From Xestospongia bergquistia (Eukaryota; Porifera; Demospongiae; Haplosclerida; Petrosiidae): DNA of 64,000 nt. A program made the translations under genes and the position numbers. Numbering within the stretch: position 1 is the first letter of the stretch; each line of letters opens with the position of its first letter. The stretch is taken from assembly GCA_963965975.1 (NCBI GenBank), contig OZ014422.1:2728001-2792000 (forward strand), written 5' to 3'. The notes under the pieces are model-generated. The model did not search any database, was not told where the DNA came from, and worked only from the letters and a program-made list of their open reading frames with translations. Shown here piece after piece: positions 1-9,884 of this stretch.

Positions 1-45
1 AAAACTGGTTGTAGGGTAGCTATCTGGTTATCAGAAAGAATATAA
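1..45 (+). pseudogene. 3' end of a second COQ7 copy (cut by window edge)
   Basis: The first 45 bases repeat the last 45 coding bases of COQ7 at 9599-9643 and end in the same TAA. They read [14 protein letters not shown], the typical COQ7 C-terminus. The rest of this copy lies outside the window, so it cannot be said whether it is complete. It belongs to a segmental duplication running to about 857 that also carries the 3' part of the neighbouring TCF20-like gene. That part is frameshifted, so a dead copy is the simplest reading. Confidence 0.7.
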
Positions 46-284
46 CTCTATACAATTTACATTAACACTTTTAATTGTAATAAAGAATATAATGAAAGTA
101 TTAATTATACACACATCATATAGATTAATCAGTCGATAGAGTTTATTGTGACTTCATAGGTATTTTAGAGGGATAGAATATATAATGGCAGGATTTTAAG
201 AAGAGGCATTTGAGCTGTGTCTGGGACAGGTAATAGTGAATTGACTCGAGTTGAATTCACAACCTGTTCAAGGAACAAGAAATG

Positions 285-856
285 TCAATGTATTAATAGT
301 TTCTTCTCACATTCATCCACAGCACAAGGATAGTGAAAGATATCTTACAAGTATTAAAATGACAGGTCATAGTGGCACCTAAATGCTTGCATTTGCTACA
401 ACTCTGAGGTGGAAAGTTAACATTAAAACAAGATACAGCCAGTGACTCACCACTGTCTTTCCCTCTTCTATTGCCTCTTCAAGTCCTTTCACTTCACTCC
501 CAACCAAACAAGCTCCAGGTGTCCAAGTAGCACATAAACAATGAACCCAAGTCTCTATAAAATAAATTTGTTTTATTCATGCAGTGCATATTTCAAATCA
601 AATACCTTTCTTCCCTTCATTCTTAGTTCCTTCACTAAGTTCATAGGGACCAAACAAATAGCTTAAATTTCTCTCATTATTCCCCAGACCACACAAGACA
701 CATACCCAGTCCTTTTGAAATGGCAAAGTTCCATCTTCAGATTTTCTACTTGATCTGCGCCTCTTAGGTGTTCGACCTTTTTACTTCCATCTGAAGACTG
801 TGAACTACCTCCAAAACTCTCATCATGACCTTCTCCTTGATTAGTAGAGCCACTTG
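285..856 (-). pseudogene. 3' fragment of the TCF20/RAI1-like gene, frameshifted
   Basis: This stretch is near-identical to 9885-10475, the 3' part of the intact TCF20-like gene. The copied last exon is 285-403, the middle exon 451-554, and a piece of the large exon 606-856. Two single-base losses break the frame. One is in the last exon near 332-336, where the intact copy has one more base. The other is in a T-run near 779, five Ts against six. Similarity stops sharply at about 856 inside the large exon. With neither the upstream exon nor a promoter present, it is a pseudogene fragment. Confidence 0.8.
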
Positions 857-917
857 CTGATGTTCAACCTTTAAGAGTAAGGTAGCACTTGTTATCTAAT
901 AGAGAAAGGAACCTTGA

Positions 918-1066
918 TTACATGTACATGTATAATTAATATCAGTAATTACATATACATGTATAAGTAATATCAGTAATTACATATACATGTATAAGTA
1001 ATATCAGTAATTACATATACATGTATAAGTAATCAGTAATTACATGTACATGTACTGATCCTGTTT
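918..1066. repeat. 31-bp AT-rich tandem repeat, about 4 copies
   Basis: About four head-to-tail copies of a 31-bp unit that begins GTATAAGTAATATCAGTAAT. Each unit contains palindromic ACATGTAT/ATACATGT steps. The last copy has lost three bases. It lies just beyond the end of the duplicated segment and before the CDK5RAP1-like relic. Confidence 0.85.
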
Positions 1067-1261
1067 CTACTATAGTCAGTCCATAATTATTACAGTTTAC
1101 TTTATTGAAACTGAAAACTACAGTAGTTATTAAAATTAATTAGCAAATTTCAGAGAGCAATGATTGATGAATTGTACTTAAATTTAAGTACTATTGTTAG
1201 CTATTTTGTCTAGCCTTTGTGTATAGATCATAGAGAAATAAAACAATTACTTACTTTAACT

Positions 1262-3042
1262 TTGAAAGACATAATCACCAGCTGTTGGGATAGTTACTGT
1301 ACTTCACCTATCTTTGGGAAGAGGACAAGATGGAAAGATTACTTTGTGGTTACCATCAGTATGTCCTTTTAAATCATTAACTGATTGTTTACTAGTCTAA
1401 TAGAGAGGATTACAGGTAGTCCTTAGGTCATGTGACACATAATGTAACAATTGACATAATAATTAATGTAACAATTGATGTAATCATGTGATTTTCATAG
1501 AATATCAAGTGACACTTACTGACTCCACTAAGACCAGTTGTTTTAATCCTATTAGTTTCTGATTTTTAACTTTAGCTAATGAGTAGAAAGTATCTACTAG
1601 TTCTTGCAATCGTCTCTTCTTTACGTTATCAGGTACTGTGTCCTTCATTCTGTGATAAGCATGAGTTTTTTAACAATAGAGAGACACATACAATTATACA
1701 TGTACATGTACAAAATGGAGATTGATAAACCTACAGATCAATAGATGGATGGGAGTATGGATGTGATGATAAGATAAATATATAAGTATTACCTTCCTCA
1801 TACTGTAAGCAAACAAATAGGCCATATCATATTGGACTGTTCTCAATAGAGACAAACTTTCCTTATGATCTTCCTCTGTCTCCTCACAAAATCCCACTAT
1901 AAAGTCACTAGAGAGAGTCACACCTAAAGATATATAATTTATGAAATATGAACACATACAATACCCAATACAATAATTGTCTGTATCTGACTATGTTATT
2001 ATTATTACTTAGTTTGTTAGAGTTACTTGTACTCATTACCTGGTATAGTAGATCTAATGTTGTCAACTAACTCAAGATAAGCTTCTCTAGTATGTCTGAA
2101 GGAGACATTATTATATCAGAGACTCAAAATAAAGTTAATTTACCCTTTTCTCATTAGACGTGTACTACCACTTTGTACTGGTAGATGGATATTATTACAG
2201 ATATTGTGATTGTCTTGAATTACTTGTAGCAACTATAGAAATAGAATGTAACAAAAGTACATAAATAAGGTAAAATTTTAAATGATAATGGTAAAAAATA
2301 TTGACTGATAACAGTCTCAAAATTATAGAATCATGTGTGCCTTTTCAGAAAAGTCTTTGGGATGAAGTGATGTAAAATGAATCCTCATTTCTGGATCAAC
2401 CTGGTATAGGAATAAGGATAGACAAAACAGGAATGAAAATACTATATATGTAATATTATATGAAAAACAGATCAAAATAAGGTTAGATGAAGTAGATAGT
2501 AATAAGATATTTTATGTACTTGTGCCACTTTATCTAAAAGATCAGCAAATCGTCGACCTCCTTCTTTTGATCGATAGATAGATGAAAACCCTCGGCTAAG
2601 GTGGGTACTTGAAGATTGATCAGTAGAAGAGAGGTCTCAATAACTATTAACATTTTGCCCAAGTAATGTCACTTCTTTTACTCCCTGAAAGGAGGAGGAG
2701 TCAGTATAGTGATATGACACATGTGTCCATTATAATCAACCTATCTGTCCATCAATTTTTAACAGTCTATCCATTTAGACTTTATATATTTATTTCAGTA
2801 TAAACAGTACTTACATAAATTTAAGTCTATTGAACCACTGATATGACATGAATATGTCAATTACCTTTACAATTCTTCCCATTAACATCCTCTTTCCTCA
2901 CATATGGCACACATTCTTCCATCCCATATGACACAATCTCCTTCTTGTCTATGCCATCCTTTGGCTCCACCTCTTGTGTCTGGAAGATAAAATCTCTTAA
3001 ACCAGGACCAAAAAAGTTCTTACATTCCTTTGAGCAGAGCAA
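1262..3042 (-). pseudogene. CDK5RAP1-like methylthiotransferase relic
   Basis: Minus-strand exon-like blocks match CDK5RAP1, the mitochondrial radical-SAM enzyme that adds 2-methylthio groups to tRNA. From the 5' side they are 2857-3042 (GPGLRDFI N-terminal region), about 2521-2684 (EVTLLGQNVNSY), about 2342-2401 (VDPEMRIHFTSLHPKDF), 2136-2231 (NNIHLPVQSGS), about 2050-2100, 1792-1923 ([17 protein letters not shown]), about 1521-1672 (THAYHRMKDTVPDNVKKRRL) and about 1280-1400. Three signs of decay are seen. The QNVNSY block has an in-frame TGA at 2637-2639 where the family usually has Arg. A second TGA follows the last block. The exons for the TYGCQMN and CxxxCxxC iron-sulphur motifs, expected between 2690 and 2857, are not there. 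Recent loss or an assembly error remain possible. Confidence 0.75.
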
Positions 3043-3189
3043 TATCTACTGTTACAATGGACATAAGCAAATGGAGTGATTTTTGAATCTTCTAGTAGAT
3101 CCTTTATTTCTTCAACTGTTAATGTAGTGTCATTCATTGACAAAGCCACATGGTCTTTGTTATAATTGGTACAATGGTTTGTGTAAAAG

Positions 3190-6105
3190 GAAAACTAATG
3201 AATGACATGAAACTCAAATAACAAATTGATGTGTTAAAACAATCCAACACCATCAACAGTATTATATATATTCCTCAATTTAATTTTTCAAAAAAAATAA
3301 TTAAGATCTTGAAAAGAGTATTATATATTCTAAATTGGGTCCAATTAAATATTTCAAAACTTTCCAGAAAATAAATGGTATTCCAGCAATTGGTCCATAC
3401 TTAAATAATAATATTACACAATTATTAGAATGAAAGTAGCAATTGTTAGATTCTCTTGTTATTCTAGTGAATGTCCTTAGTATGAGTAATATCAATTGTT
3501 ACCCACAGGTATTTTCATAGTAGACTTATTGATGCTTATGGTAAGTACATTTACAGTGTGAAACTGTGAATAGGAGTGTGTGTCTGTGACATATTAATAA
3601 TGTGTCAGCAATATTGTTGTGTTGTTCTAGTTCTTTGGTACTAATATTGATTTAGGGCAAAAGTTTGATAAGCTGTAATTAACCAGAACTAAAGTTATTG
3701 TTTTTTCTAGAGCCTATACAGGACTAAAACTATTTTACAATAGTATCAGATTTAATACTAAAACTAAACAATCAAAATGTGATCATAATTGTCCTAAACT
3801 TGTTATGAAGGCAATATCACAGTAAACAGGATGATTGGGACCTGGAGAGTTAGTAGAAACTATGGTGTAGCAGTACTAAAAATCAAATTTTCATGCAACT
3901 GACCAGTCATGCCTATTGTCATTGTAACCATGGTAACATAAATTAATTCATATGGTTAGTGTGTGCGTTAGCAGTTCTTTTCATCTGTCACCTTCAAGAG
4001 TCTTATACAACAAACAATAAAAGCAAATATACAGGTATCATGTGGCCATGATAATGTCAAGAACATTTGGCACAAGAAATACAATAAAATTTTGTACTAG
4101 AAATATATTACAAGTTTACAATGGCTAAGGTATTAGGTGACCTTTTAAAGAGATTCCCCTATTCAAACCACTTCAATACACCCAATAAGGATAGTAATGT
4201 AAATTACCTGGGAAGTTGTTACTGTTGGCGCCAGTAGGTCAGTTATATGACATGCTTGTGGGTAATAGGGTGTTATGGCAAATTCAGCACAGGTGTTCTC
4301 TAGAATAACAGTGGTTTCTCTTGTTGTTATACCAGTCAACATGTCATTCCATTAAGTGCAGCTCTTTTAGTGAAACTTGTTTATTAAGTAGTTATTGAAT
4401 TGTGCAACCACTACTTTGGCAAGAAATGAAATTGAAAGTTGTTTTGAGTAATCATTATGAATGCTGGTAACATTGATATCACACTTTATTAAGTTTTTTT
4501 GGCATGCCATGTGTATATTAATATGTATTCTCTAACTTCAACAGTTCAGGAATATTAATATAATGAGATCAATGAATCTGCTGTTAAAATACCTGTAGGT
4601 AACCATACTATACTATATTATATAATTTATTGAAAGTATGTTTATAGGACATCATTTAAACAACTTTCAATTTCATTTCTCAATACAGTAGAGGTTCCAT
4701 AATTTCTCCAAACTAGCTTGACCTACATAGATTTAATAGAAATACTTTCTGAAGCAACATGGTAACTATATTTGAGCTTAAAGCCATAAAAACAACTAAA
4801 TAAAATGGTTGTTATTTCAGTTAATATTACAGATTGTCTGTGTTATGTTTGTATATAACTGCCTTTTTGTCACTAGCTGACACACTGACACCTACAATAA
4901 TAACTTCATTATCATCCTTAGTGAATGAAAAAGAAGCACCTTGTACATGTTATTGGTGACCATCAGGTCTACCCATTAGTAAGTATAAAATGCCCAAACC
5001 CAGACAAATAATGACATTGCTGACCCATTAAATGAAAACACAGATTACCATCAAAATAGCAATGCAGTATTAAACACCACCTCCACAATATAACAATATA
5101 TGTGACAAGTTTCATGGCATTACCTTCTATATTTCTACTAAGTAAGGTTAAATATTAAATAGTATCATATATTTCGTCATCAATAGTATAATTAAAAATA
5201 GAGCTTGTCATATAGATGTGTTTGCTTATCATGTTATAAATTATTTATAGCTGTAAAACAAAAATTGCTCAGTCACCTTGTAAATCTAGCAGCTAATAGC
5301 TACCTTAGTCACTCACTTAATGCACAAAATAAGTGCTCTTTTTGCAGTTTAAGTTTTTGTTGCATATTATATCCCTACACTAGTCCTTGATGCATGATTC
5401 CATTAATTTCTATGTGTGTAATAAAAGATTAATATTGTGATTCAGTGAACAAATTAAAATAAAATAAATTTCACGTGCTATTCAAGAATTAATAATAATA
5501 ATGCATATGAATGATATGTTATAGACTGAGCAAACAAGGCGATCCAACATACAATTATGGTTTAGAAGAGAAATACTCTTTTCTTAAGACTTTATGACAT
5601 ATGATCTAAAATTTTGATAATAATCATAATTGTGGTTATTAAATTGATGGTTCATTAATATATAGATGTGGAAGTCTATGTTATATACATATTGATAGTC
5701 ACTGAAATTTACAAGTCTTTTAAAAAGTCATTACTTTGCTAGGTATGCATGCATACAAGAAACTAGTATGATTAATATATTTAAAGTTTAATATTATAGA
5801 TTGATCAAACTATAATGGTATCTCCATGCATGTATTCTATCAATAAAAGATACTGTGCATAATTTAATCTCTGTGATGATCATGAGCCGAATTACTTTGA
5901 ATGTCCTTTTTTCTTATTTTCTTGCATTCACTAGCAATCATGATACAGAAAGTTTTTAATTGTTATTGAATTAATCACACATTATAAGCAGCAAAGAAAT
6001 GAAAGGAAAACAGAATCACAATTCTATATAACCTAATAACTAAACTAAATCATATACTTTTACTATTTTGGTACCATGCAGCAGCTCCATATAAGTCCCT
6101 TCTAA
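3190..6105. other. Gene-poor intergenic stretch
   Basis: About 2.9 kb of AT-rich sequence in which no exon chain, conserved protein motif or RNA gene could be recognised. Open frames here are short and look random. The only structure noted is the perfect inverted repeat at 4422-4680. Confidence 0.6.
4422..4680. repeat. 23-bp perfect inverted repeat, 213-bp spacer
   Basis: The 23 bases at 4422-4444 (starting AGAAATGAAATTGAAAGTTG) occur as an exact reverse complement at 4658-4680. The arms enclose 213 bp of AT-rich sequence without a coding frame. The layout suggests a MITE-like or foldback element, but no target-site duplication was identified. Confidence 0.6.
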
Positions 6106-7398
6106 TTAAACGGACTCAATAGCTGGATAATCCGCACCAGCAGTAACAGGCTGCCCTTTTTCCATAGCATCAACCATATTCTTAGTACGCTCCATAAACG
6201 GGCCCATGAGCTCTTGAAGCTTTATCAAGGCTTTATCAGGAGCATAATGTTCTCCAAGGAAAAGATGAAGCTCACGATTGGCAGTGTTGATGCAATCTAA
6301 ACAACGTGCATTAGCCACTGCCATAGCAACCCAGGCAGCTTGTTGTCGTTTTATTTTTTCCCTGAATTGATCACTGTTATACTCTTCATAGCGAGCTTCT
6401 GCATCTGTTGGGTCCTCTTCTTTGATTGCTTCAATATGATCTTTTATCTGTTCAGGACTAAAATCTTTATTCATATCAGATACACGTTTCCAGAATTCGG
6501 AGATAGATAATAGAGTTGCTTGGGAATGCCTCATACCTTTAACACAGCAGTCTAAAGCAGTCAACGTGCTATGCTCCAGCTTGATCTCTGTGCCTTCATG
6601 AGGTTTCAATTTTGCTGACTCTTCCAGCATTGCCAAGAGCTTTTTCTGATGTTCAATTCGAAGTGCTCGCAAATCATCTTGTATTTTCATCCTTTCAGCA
6701 TAACATTTTTCGAAATCTTCCCTGTCATTTCCACCTACAAAAGTCAATGTTATGTTTGAGAGAATTCGACGACCAATGCTTCCCATACGATCCCTAGCTT
6801 CGTTCTCTCGTTTTAAAGCATCTTTATATAATTTTTCTGTTTCATCAATGCTCTTTTCTATAGCAGCCATTTCTTTTCGAATGTTTGATTCTGCAGCAGT
6901 AGCATCGTCACGAACTTGAATTTCACCTTGAACTTCATCGTAAATCTTCTGAGCATCAGTTGAAGACGTACCAAAATCAGTAGCCAGCTTGCCAACTGCT
7001 TCCTGCATTTCAGTTGCTTTCTTGAAGACATTCTGGAATTCCATCATTGCATATCTCTCTTTCTTTCGTGACATGTACTTGCAAGCAGAGATGTACGATT
7101 GATTAATCATAACAGCTGCTCGTTGAAATTTCTGCATAACTCGCACTGCTTCGTCTGAAAGCTTTGTAACATCAACGGAAAGAGCATTGATTTTAACTTG
7201 AATGCGAGGAAATTTGGTAACACCAAGATAAGCAACACGAAGAGCTAAGGAAAGACTACTGGTTTGAGCACTGATGAGGTCATAGTTGACCTGCTTTTCT
7301 ATCTCTTCAGTTTGCTTTTTTACGAGCTCAGTAGCTTCAGGGGGAGGTTTGTAGAGCTCAAATTCTTCGTCATCGACGTAAACCATAATCTCTGCCAT
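6106..7398 (-). CDS. Intronless helical/coiled-coil protein, unknown function
   Basis: Single exon of 430 residues starting MAEIMVYVDD. The frame extends further upstream, but only with non-ATG codons, so 7398 is the first ATG. The protein is almost wholly predicted alpha-helix with heptad-like stretches (for example RKEMAAIEKSIDETEKLYKD near the middle). It has a mildly hydrophobic centre (ILSNITLTFVGG) and no signal peptide or clear catalytic motif. I do not recognise the family. Long amphipathic helices around a short hydrophobic centre recall alpha-helical bundle proteins, including pore-forming ones, but nothing here is diagnostic and a cytoplasmic scaffold is equally possible. It is one of few intronless genes in the window and is paired divergently, 215 bp away, with another intronless coiled-coil gene. 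Confidence 0.75.
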   Translation of the reverse strand: MAEIMVYVDDEEFELYKPPPEATELVKKQTEEIEKQVNYDLISAQTSSLSLALRVAYLGVTKFPRIQVKINALSVDVTKLSDEAVRVMQKFQRAAVMINQSYISACKYMSRKKERYAMMEFQNVFKKATEMQEAVGKLATDFGTSSTDAQKIYDEVQGEIQVRDDATAAESNIRKEMAAIEKSIDETEKLYKDALKRENEARDRMGSIGRRILSNITLTFVGGNDREDFEKCYAERMKIQDDLRALRIEHQKKLLAMLEESAKLKPHEGTEIKLEHSTLTALDCCVKGMRHSQATLLSISEFWKRVSDMNKDFSPEQIKDHIEAIKEEDPTDAEARYEEYNSDQFREKIKRQQAAWVAMAVANARCLDCINTANRELHLFLGEHYAPDKALIKLQELMGPFMERTKNMVDAMEKGQPVTAGADYPAIESV

Positions 7399-7613
7399 TA
7401 TGAAGGAAATGGACGAAGAAGCGTCTTGGGTGGACTTTTTATAGTCATCAACAGGTCGATGACGCCATACTTTCACATAATTTGACTATAAACAGGAAAC
7501 CTAAAACACCCTAGACCCTATATGTATTAATTTCGCATTGAAGTATCTCAATAGTCCCCAATATAGTTACTACGCTGCGTAGAAAATACCATTTGAATCT
7601 GGCCCCGTGTGGT

Positions 7614-8591
7614 ATGGAGTTGGATACAATAGTGACAGCAAAAGACACCGTTAGTACTGCAAGACAAGCCTTAATCCTATGTCAACAGAACAAACAACAT
7701 CAGGCCTCGCAATGTCTTTTGAAAGTGAAGCGAAATGGCGAAGCTTTACTTGGTCGAGCTAAGGATATGACAAGACGGATAGATAATTTTCAAAAGTGGT
7801 TGAGTAACAAACAAACACGAATGTCTTATGAAATAGACAAACTACAAAGATCTGAAGAAAAAGCTAAAAACGATATTGAAAAGCTTGAGGAACAGAATAA
7901 ATACTATGACAGATTGGTGAAAGAGAAAGAAGAAAGCATCAAAGAAGCACAACGGAGAGAAGAAGAAGCCTTGAGAGAAAAGCGTAATGCTGAGGCTAAG
8001 TTAAGAGAAGCCTCTAATCCTTTACTTTTCTTGATTCCTGGGTATTCTATATTCTGGGGCATTCGTGAGTTGATTGAAAACAACGCCTCGGTAGCAAGTG
8101 ATGCTGCTCGAGACGCTCAACGCTATCGTAGCGAGCAAAAAGATCTGACGAGAGAAATTGAAAATATAAGTGAGAGAATTGACCAAGCTAAAGACAATGC
8201 TGAAGAATTACTACAAAATATACGTTCACTACGTATTAAAAGTGATGAAGAGCATGCCAAGCTAGCTGAAGTTCGCCAAATTCAGCAATTGATTATGAAA
8301 GCCTCTAAACTATGCGAGGAACTTGTTGAGTTATCTGAAGAGGCTGTTGATTGCACAGAGAGATTAGAACTCGTTTTAAAGCTGGCTAACGAGTTAGAGG
8401 AAATGATTGAAGAAGACGGTGCATTGACAAATTACGACAATGCCTGGCTATTTATTGAAAAACTTCTTCAAGGTGAAATAAGCGAGCTTTCTTTTGAATT
8501 CACATGTTCACAATGCTCTCATAGTTACCACGATTTTCCATGGTACATCAATGATGATGATGAAACATTTTGCAAGGCTTGCTGCACCTGA
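7614..8591 (+). CDS. Intronless coiled-coil protein with hydrophobic hairpin and C-terminal CxxC pair
   Basis: Single exon of 325 residues from the first ATG (MELDTIVTAKD). A long charged coiled coil (about residues 50-140) is followed by a hydrophobic stretch, NPLLFLIPGYSIFWGIRELI (about 142-161). A second long coiled coil (about 165-270) then leads to a C-terminal tail with CSQC and CKAC motifs that could bind one zinc ion. Helix, hydrophobic segment, helix is the plan of ClyA/Hbl-type membrane-active bundles. It also fits a membrane-associated scaffold. The family is not recognised. Its divergent neighbour is another intronless helical protein, so the two may share a promoter and perhaps a function, which is inference only. 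Confidence 0.75.
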   Translation: MELDTIVTAKDTVSTARQALILCQQNKQHQASQCLLKVKRNGEALLGRAKDMTRRIDNFQKWLSNKQTRMSYEIDKLQRSEEKAKNDIEKLEEQNKYYDRLVKEKEESIKEAQRREEEALREKRNAEAKLREASNPLLFLIPGYSIFWGIRELIENNASVASDAARDAQRYRSEQKDLTREIENISERIDQAKDNAEELLQNIRSLRIKSDEEHAKLAEVRQIQQLIMKASKLCEELVELSEEAVDCTERLELVLKLANELEEMIEEDGALTNYDNAWLFIEKLLQGEISELSFEFTCSQCSHSYHDFPWYINDDDETFCKACCT

Positions 8592-8763
8592 CATTTTAAA
8601 TTATTTTGTCATGAATGGCTATTTTCTGTTATAGACTTAATTTCCTTTTTGGTTTGTGGTTTACAACAATTTGTTGTACATAACATAAATAAATAGTTGT
8701 TGCTTCGTATTTTTCCTAATCTTATTAAACTTGAATTACGGTAATAAGGAGTGACCGTATGGC

Positions 8764-9643
8764 ATGCACACCCACAAAGGAAGGCGTGGACCTATTTTAG
8801 TTATGTCCGTTCTCAGGAGCACTTTTCGACTACACAGTTCAGTGTTGCACATCAGAACATTTGTCACTCGTCCACATCCAACTGTAGACAGAATCATCAG
8901 AGTGGATCATGCTGGGGAATATGGTGCTGATAGAATCTATGCTGGACAAATGGCTGTACTAGGAAATAGTCCAATAGGACCAGTTGTAAAGGCATGTTAC
9001 TTAATTTACAGTACTAATATATTTATGATGTACTATAAATACAGCATATGTGGGATCAAGAGAAAGTGCATTTGGAACTATTTGAACGACTTACCAAAGA
9101 AAGACGAGTAAGACCAACAGCTCTAATACCGCTATGGGAAATAGCTGGTTATGTATTAGGTATCCTTGTCTTTATAATTATTGTAGTCTTAATGATAAAT
9201 ATTAATAGGGGCAGGGACAGCATTACTAGGAAAGGAAGCTGCTATGACATGTACTGTAGCAGTGGAAGAAGTCATTGGAGAGCACTACAATAAGTAAATA
9301 AAAGAAAAAGATGATATGATTAATGCTTTTTTCAGTCAACTTCGAATGCTCTTATCTACTCAATTAGGAGATGAAGAGTTAATGCAAGTAAATTAAAGTT
9401 CTTTATTTTCCTGCATATCTATCCTCTTGTTTTACCAGACCATCAGTAAATGCAGAGATGAAGAGTTGGAACATTTAGAAATTGGAATAGATCACGAAGC
9501 ACAACAAGTAAGCTGATAAGACATTCCATATTGTTTTAATACCCCTGCCCCCTTCCCCCATGTAGGCTCCAGGCTATAATGTGCTATCACAAGTTATTAA
9601 AACTGGTTGTAGGGTAGCTATCTGGTTATCAGAAAGAATATAA
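8764..9643 (+). CDS. COQ7: COQ7, 5-demethoxyubiquinone hydroxylase
   Basis: Six exons: 8764-8991, 9045-9159, 9209-9293, 9336-9387, 9439-9507 and 9566-9643, giving 208 residues (195 if the ATG at 8803 is used). COQ7 is a di-iron hydroxylase of the mitochondrial inner membrane that performs the penultimate step of ubiquinone synthesis. Visible family motifs are [62 protein letters not shown] and the C-terminal WLSERI. They include the EYGA, E-x-x-H and DEELEH iron ligands. The basic, Ser/Arg-rich N-terminus suits mitochondrial import. Intron 1 has a GC donor. Intron 2 has a U12-like donor (GTATCCTTG). Intron 3 is only 42 bp and removes an apparent in-frame TAA. The gene is tail-to-tail with the TCF20-like gene, 241 bp apart. 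Confidence 0.93.
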
Positions 9644-9884
9644 CTCTATACAATTTACATTAAGACTTTTAATTGTAATAAAGAATATAATGAAAGTATT
9701 AATTATACACACATCATATAGATTAATCAGTCAATAGAGTTTATTGTGACTTCATAGGTATTTTAGTGGGATAGAATATTATAATGACAGGGTTTTAAGA
9801 AGTGGCATTTGAGCTGTGTCTGGGACAGGTAATAGTGAATTGACTTGAGTTGAATTCACAACCTGTTCAAGGAACAAAGAAATG

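Noticed and set aside
2637..2639. TGA in the CDK5RAP1-like block read as selenocysteine
   Set aside because: The family has Arg here, a second stop follows further on and core exons are missing. Simple decay explains all three.
7399..7476. N-terminal extension of the 430-residue helical protein
   Set aside because: The extended frame begins with GTG. A eukaryotic gene would start at the ATG at 7398.
9295..9297. In-frame TAA in COQ7
   Set aside because: It lies inside a 42-nt GT-AG intron (9294-9335). Splicing restores the conserved YNNQLR sequence and the frame.
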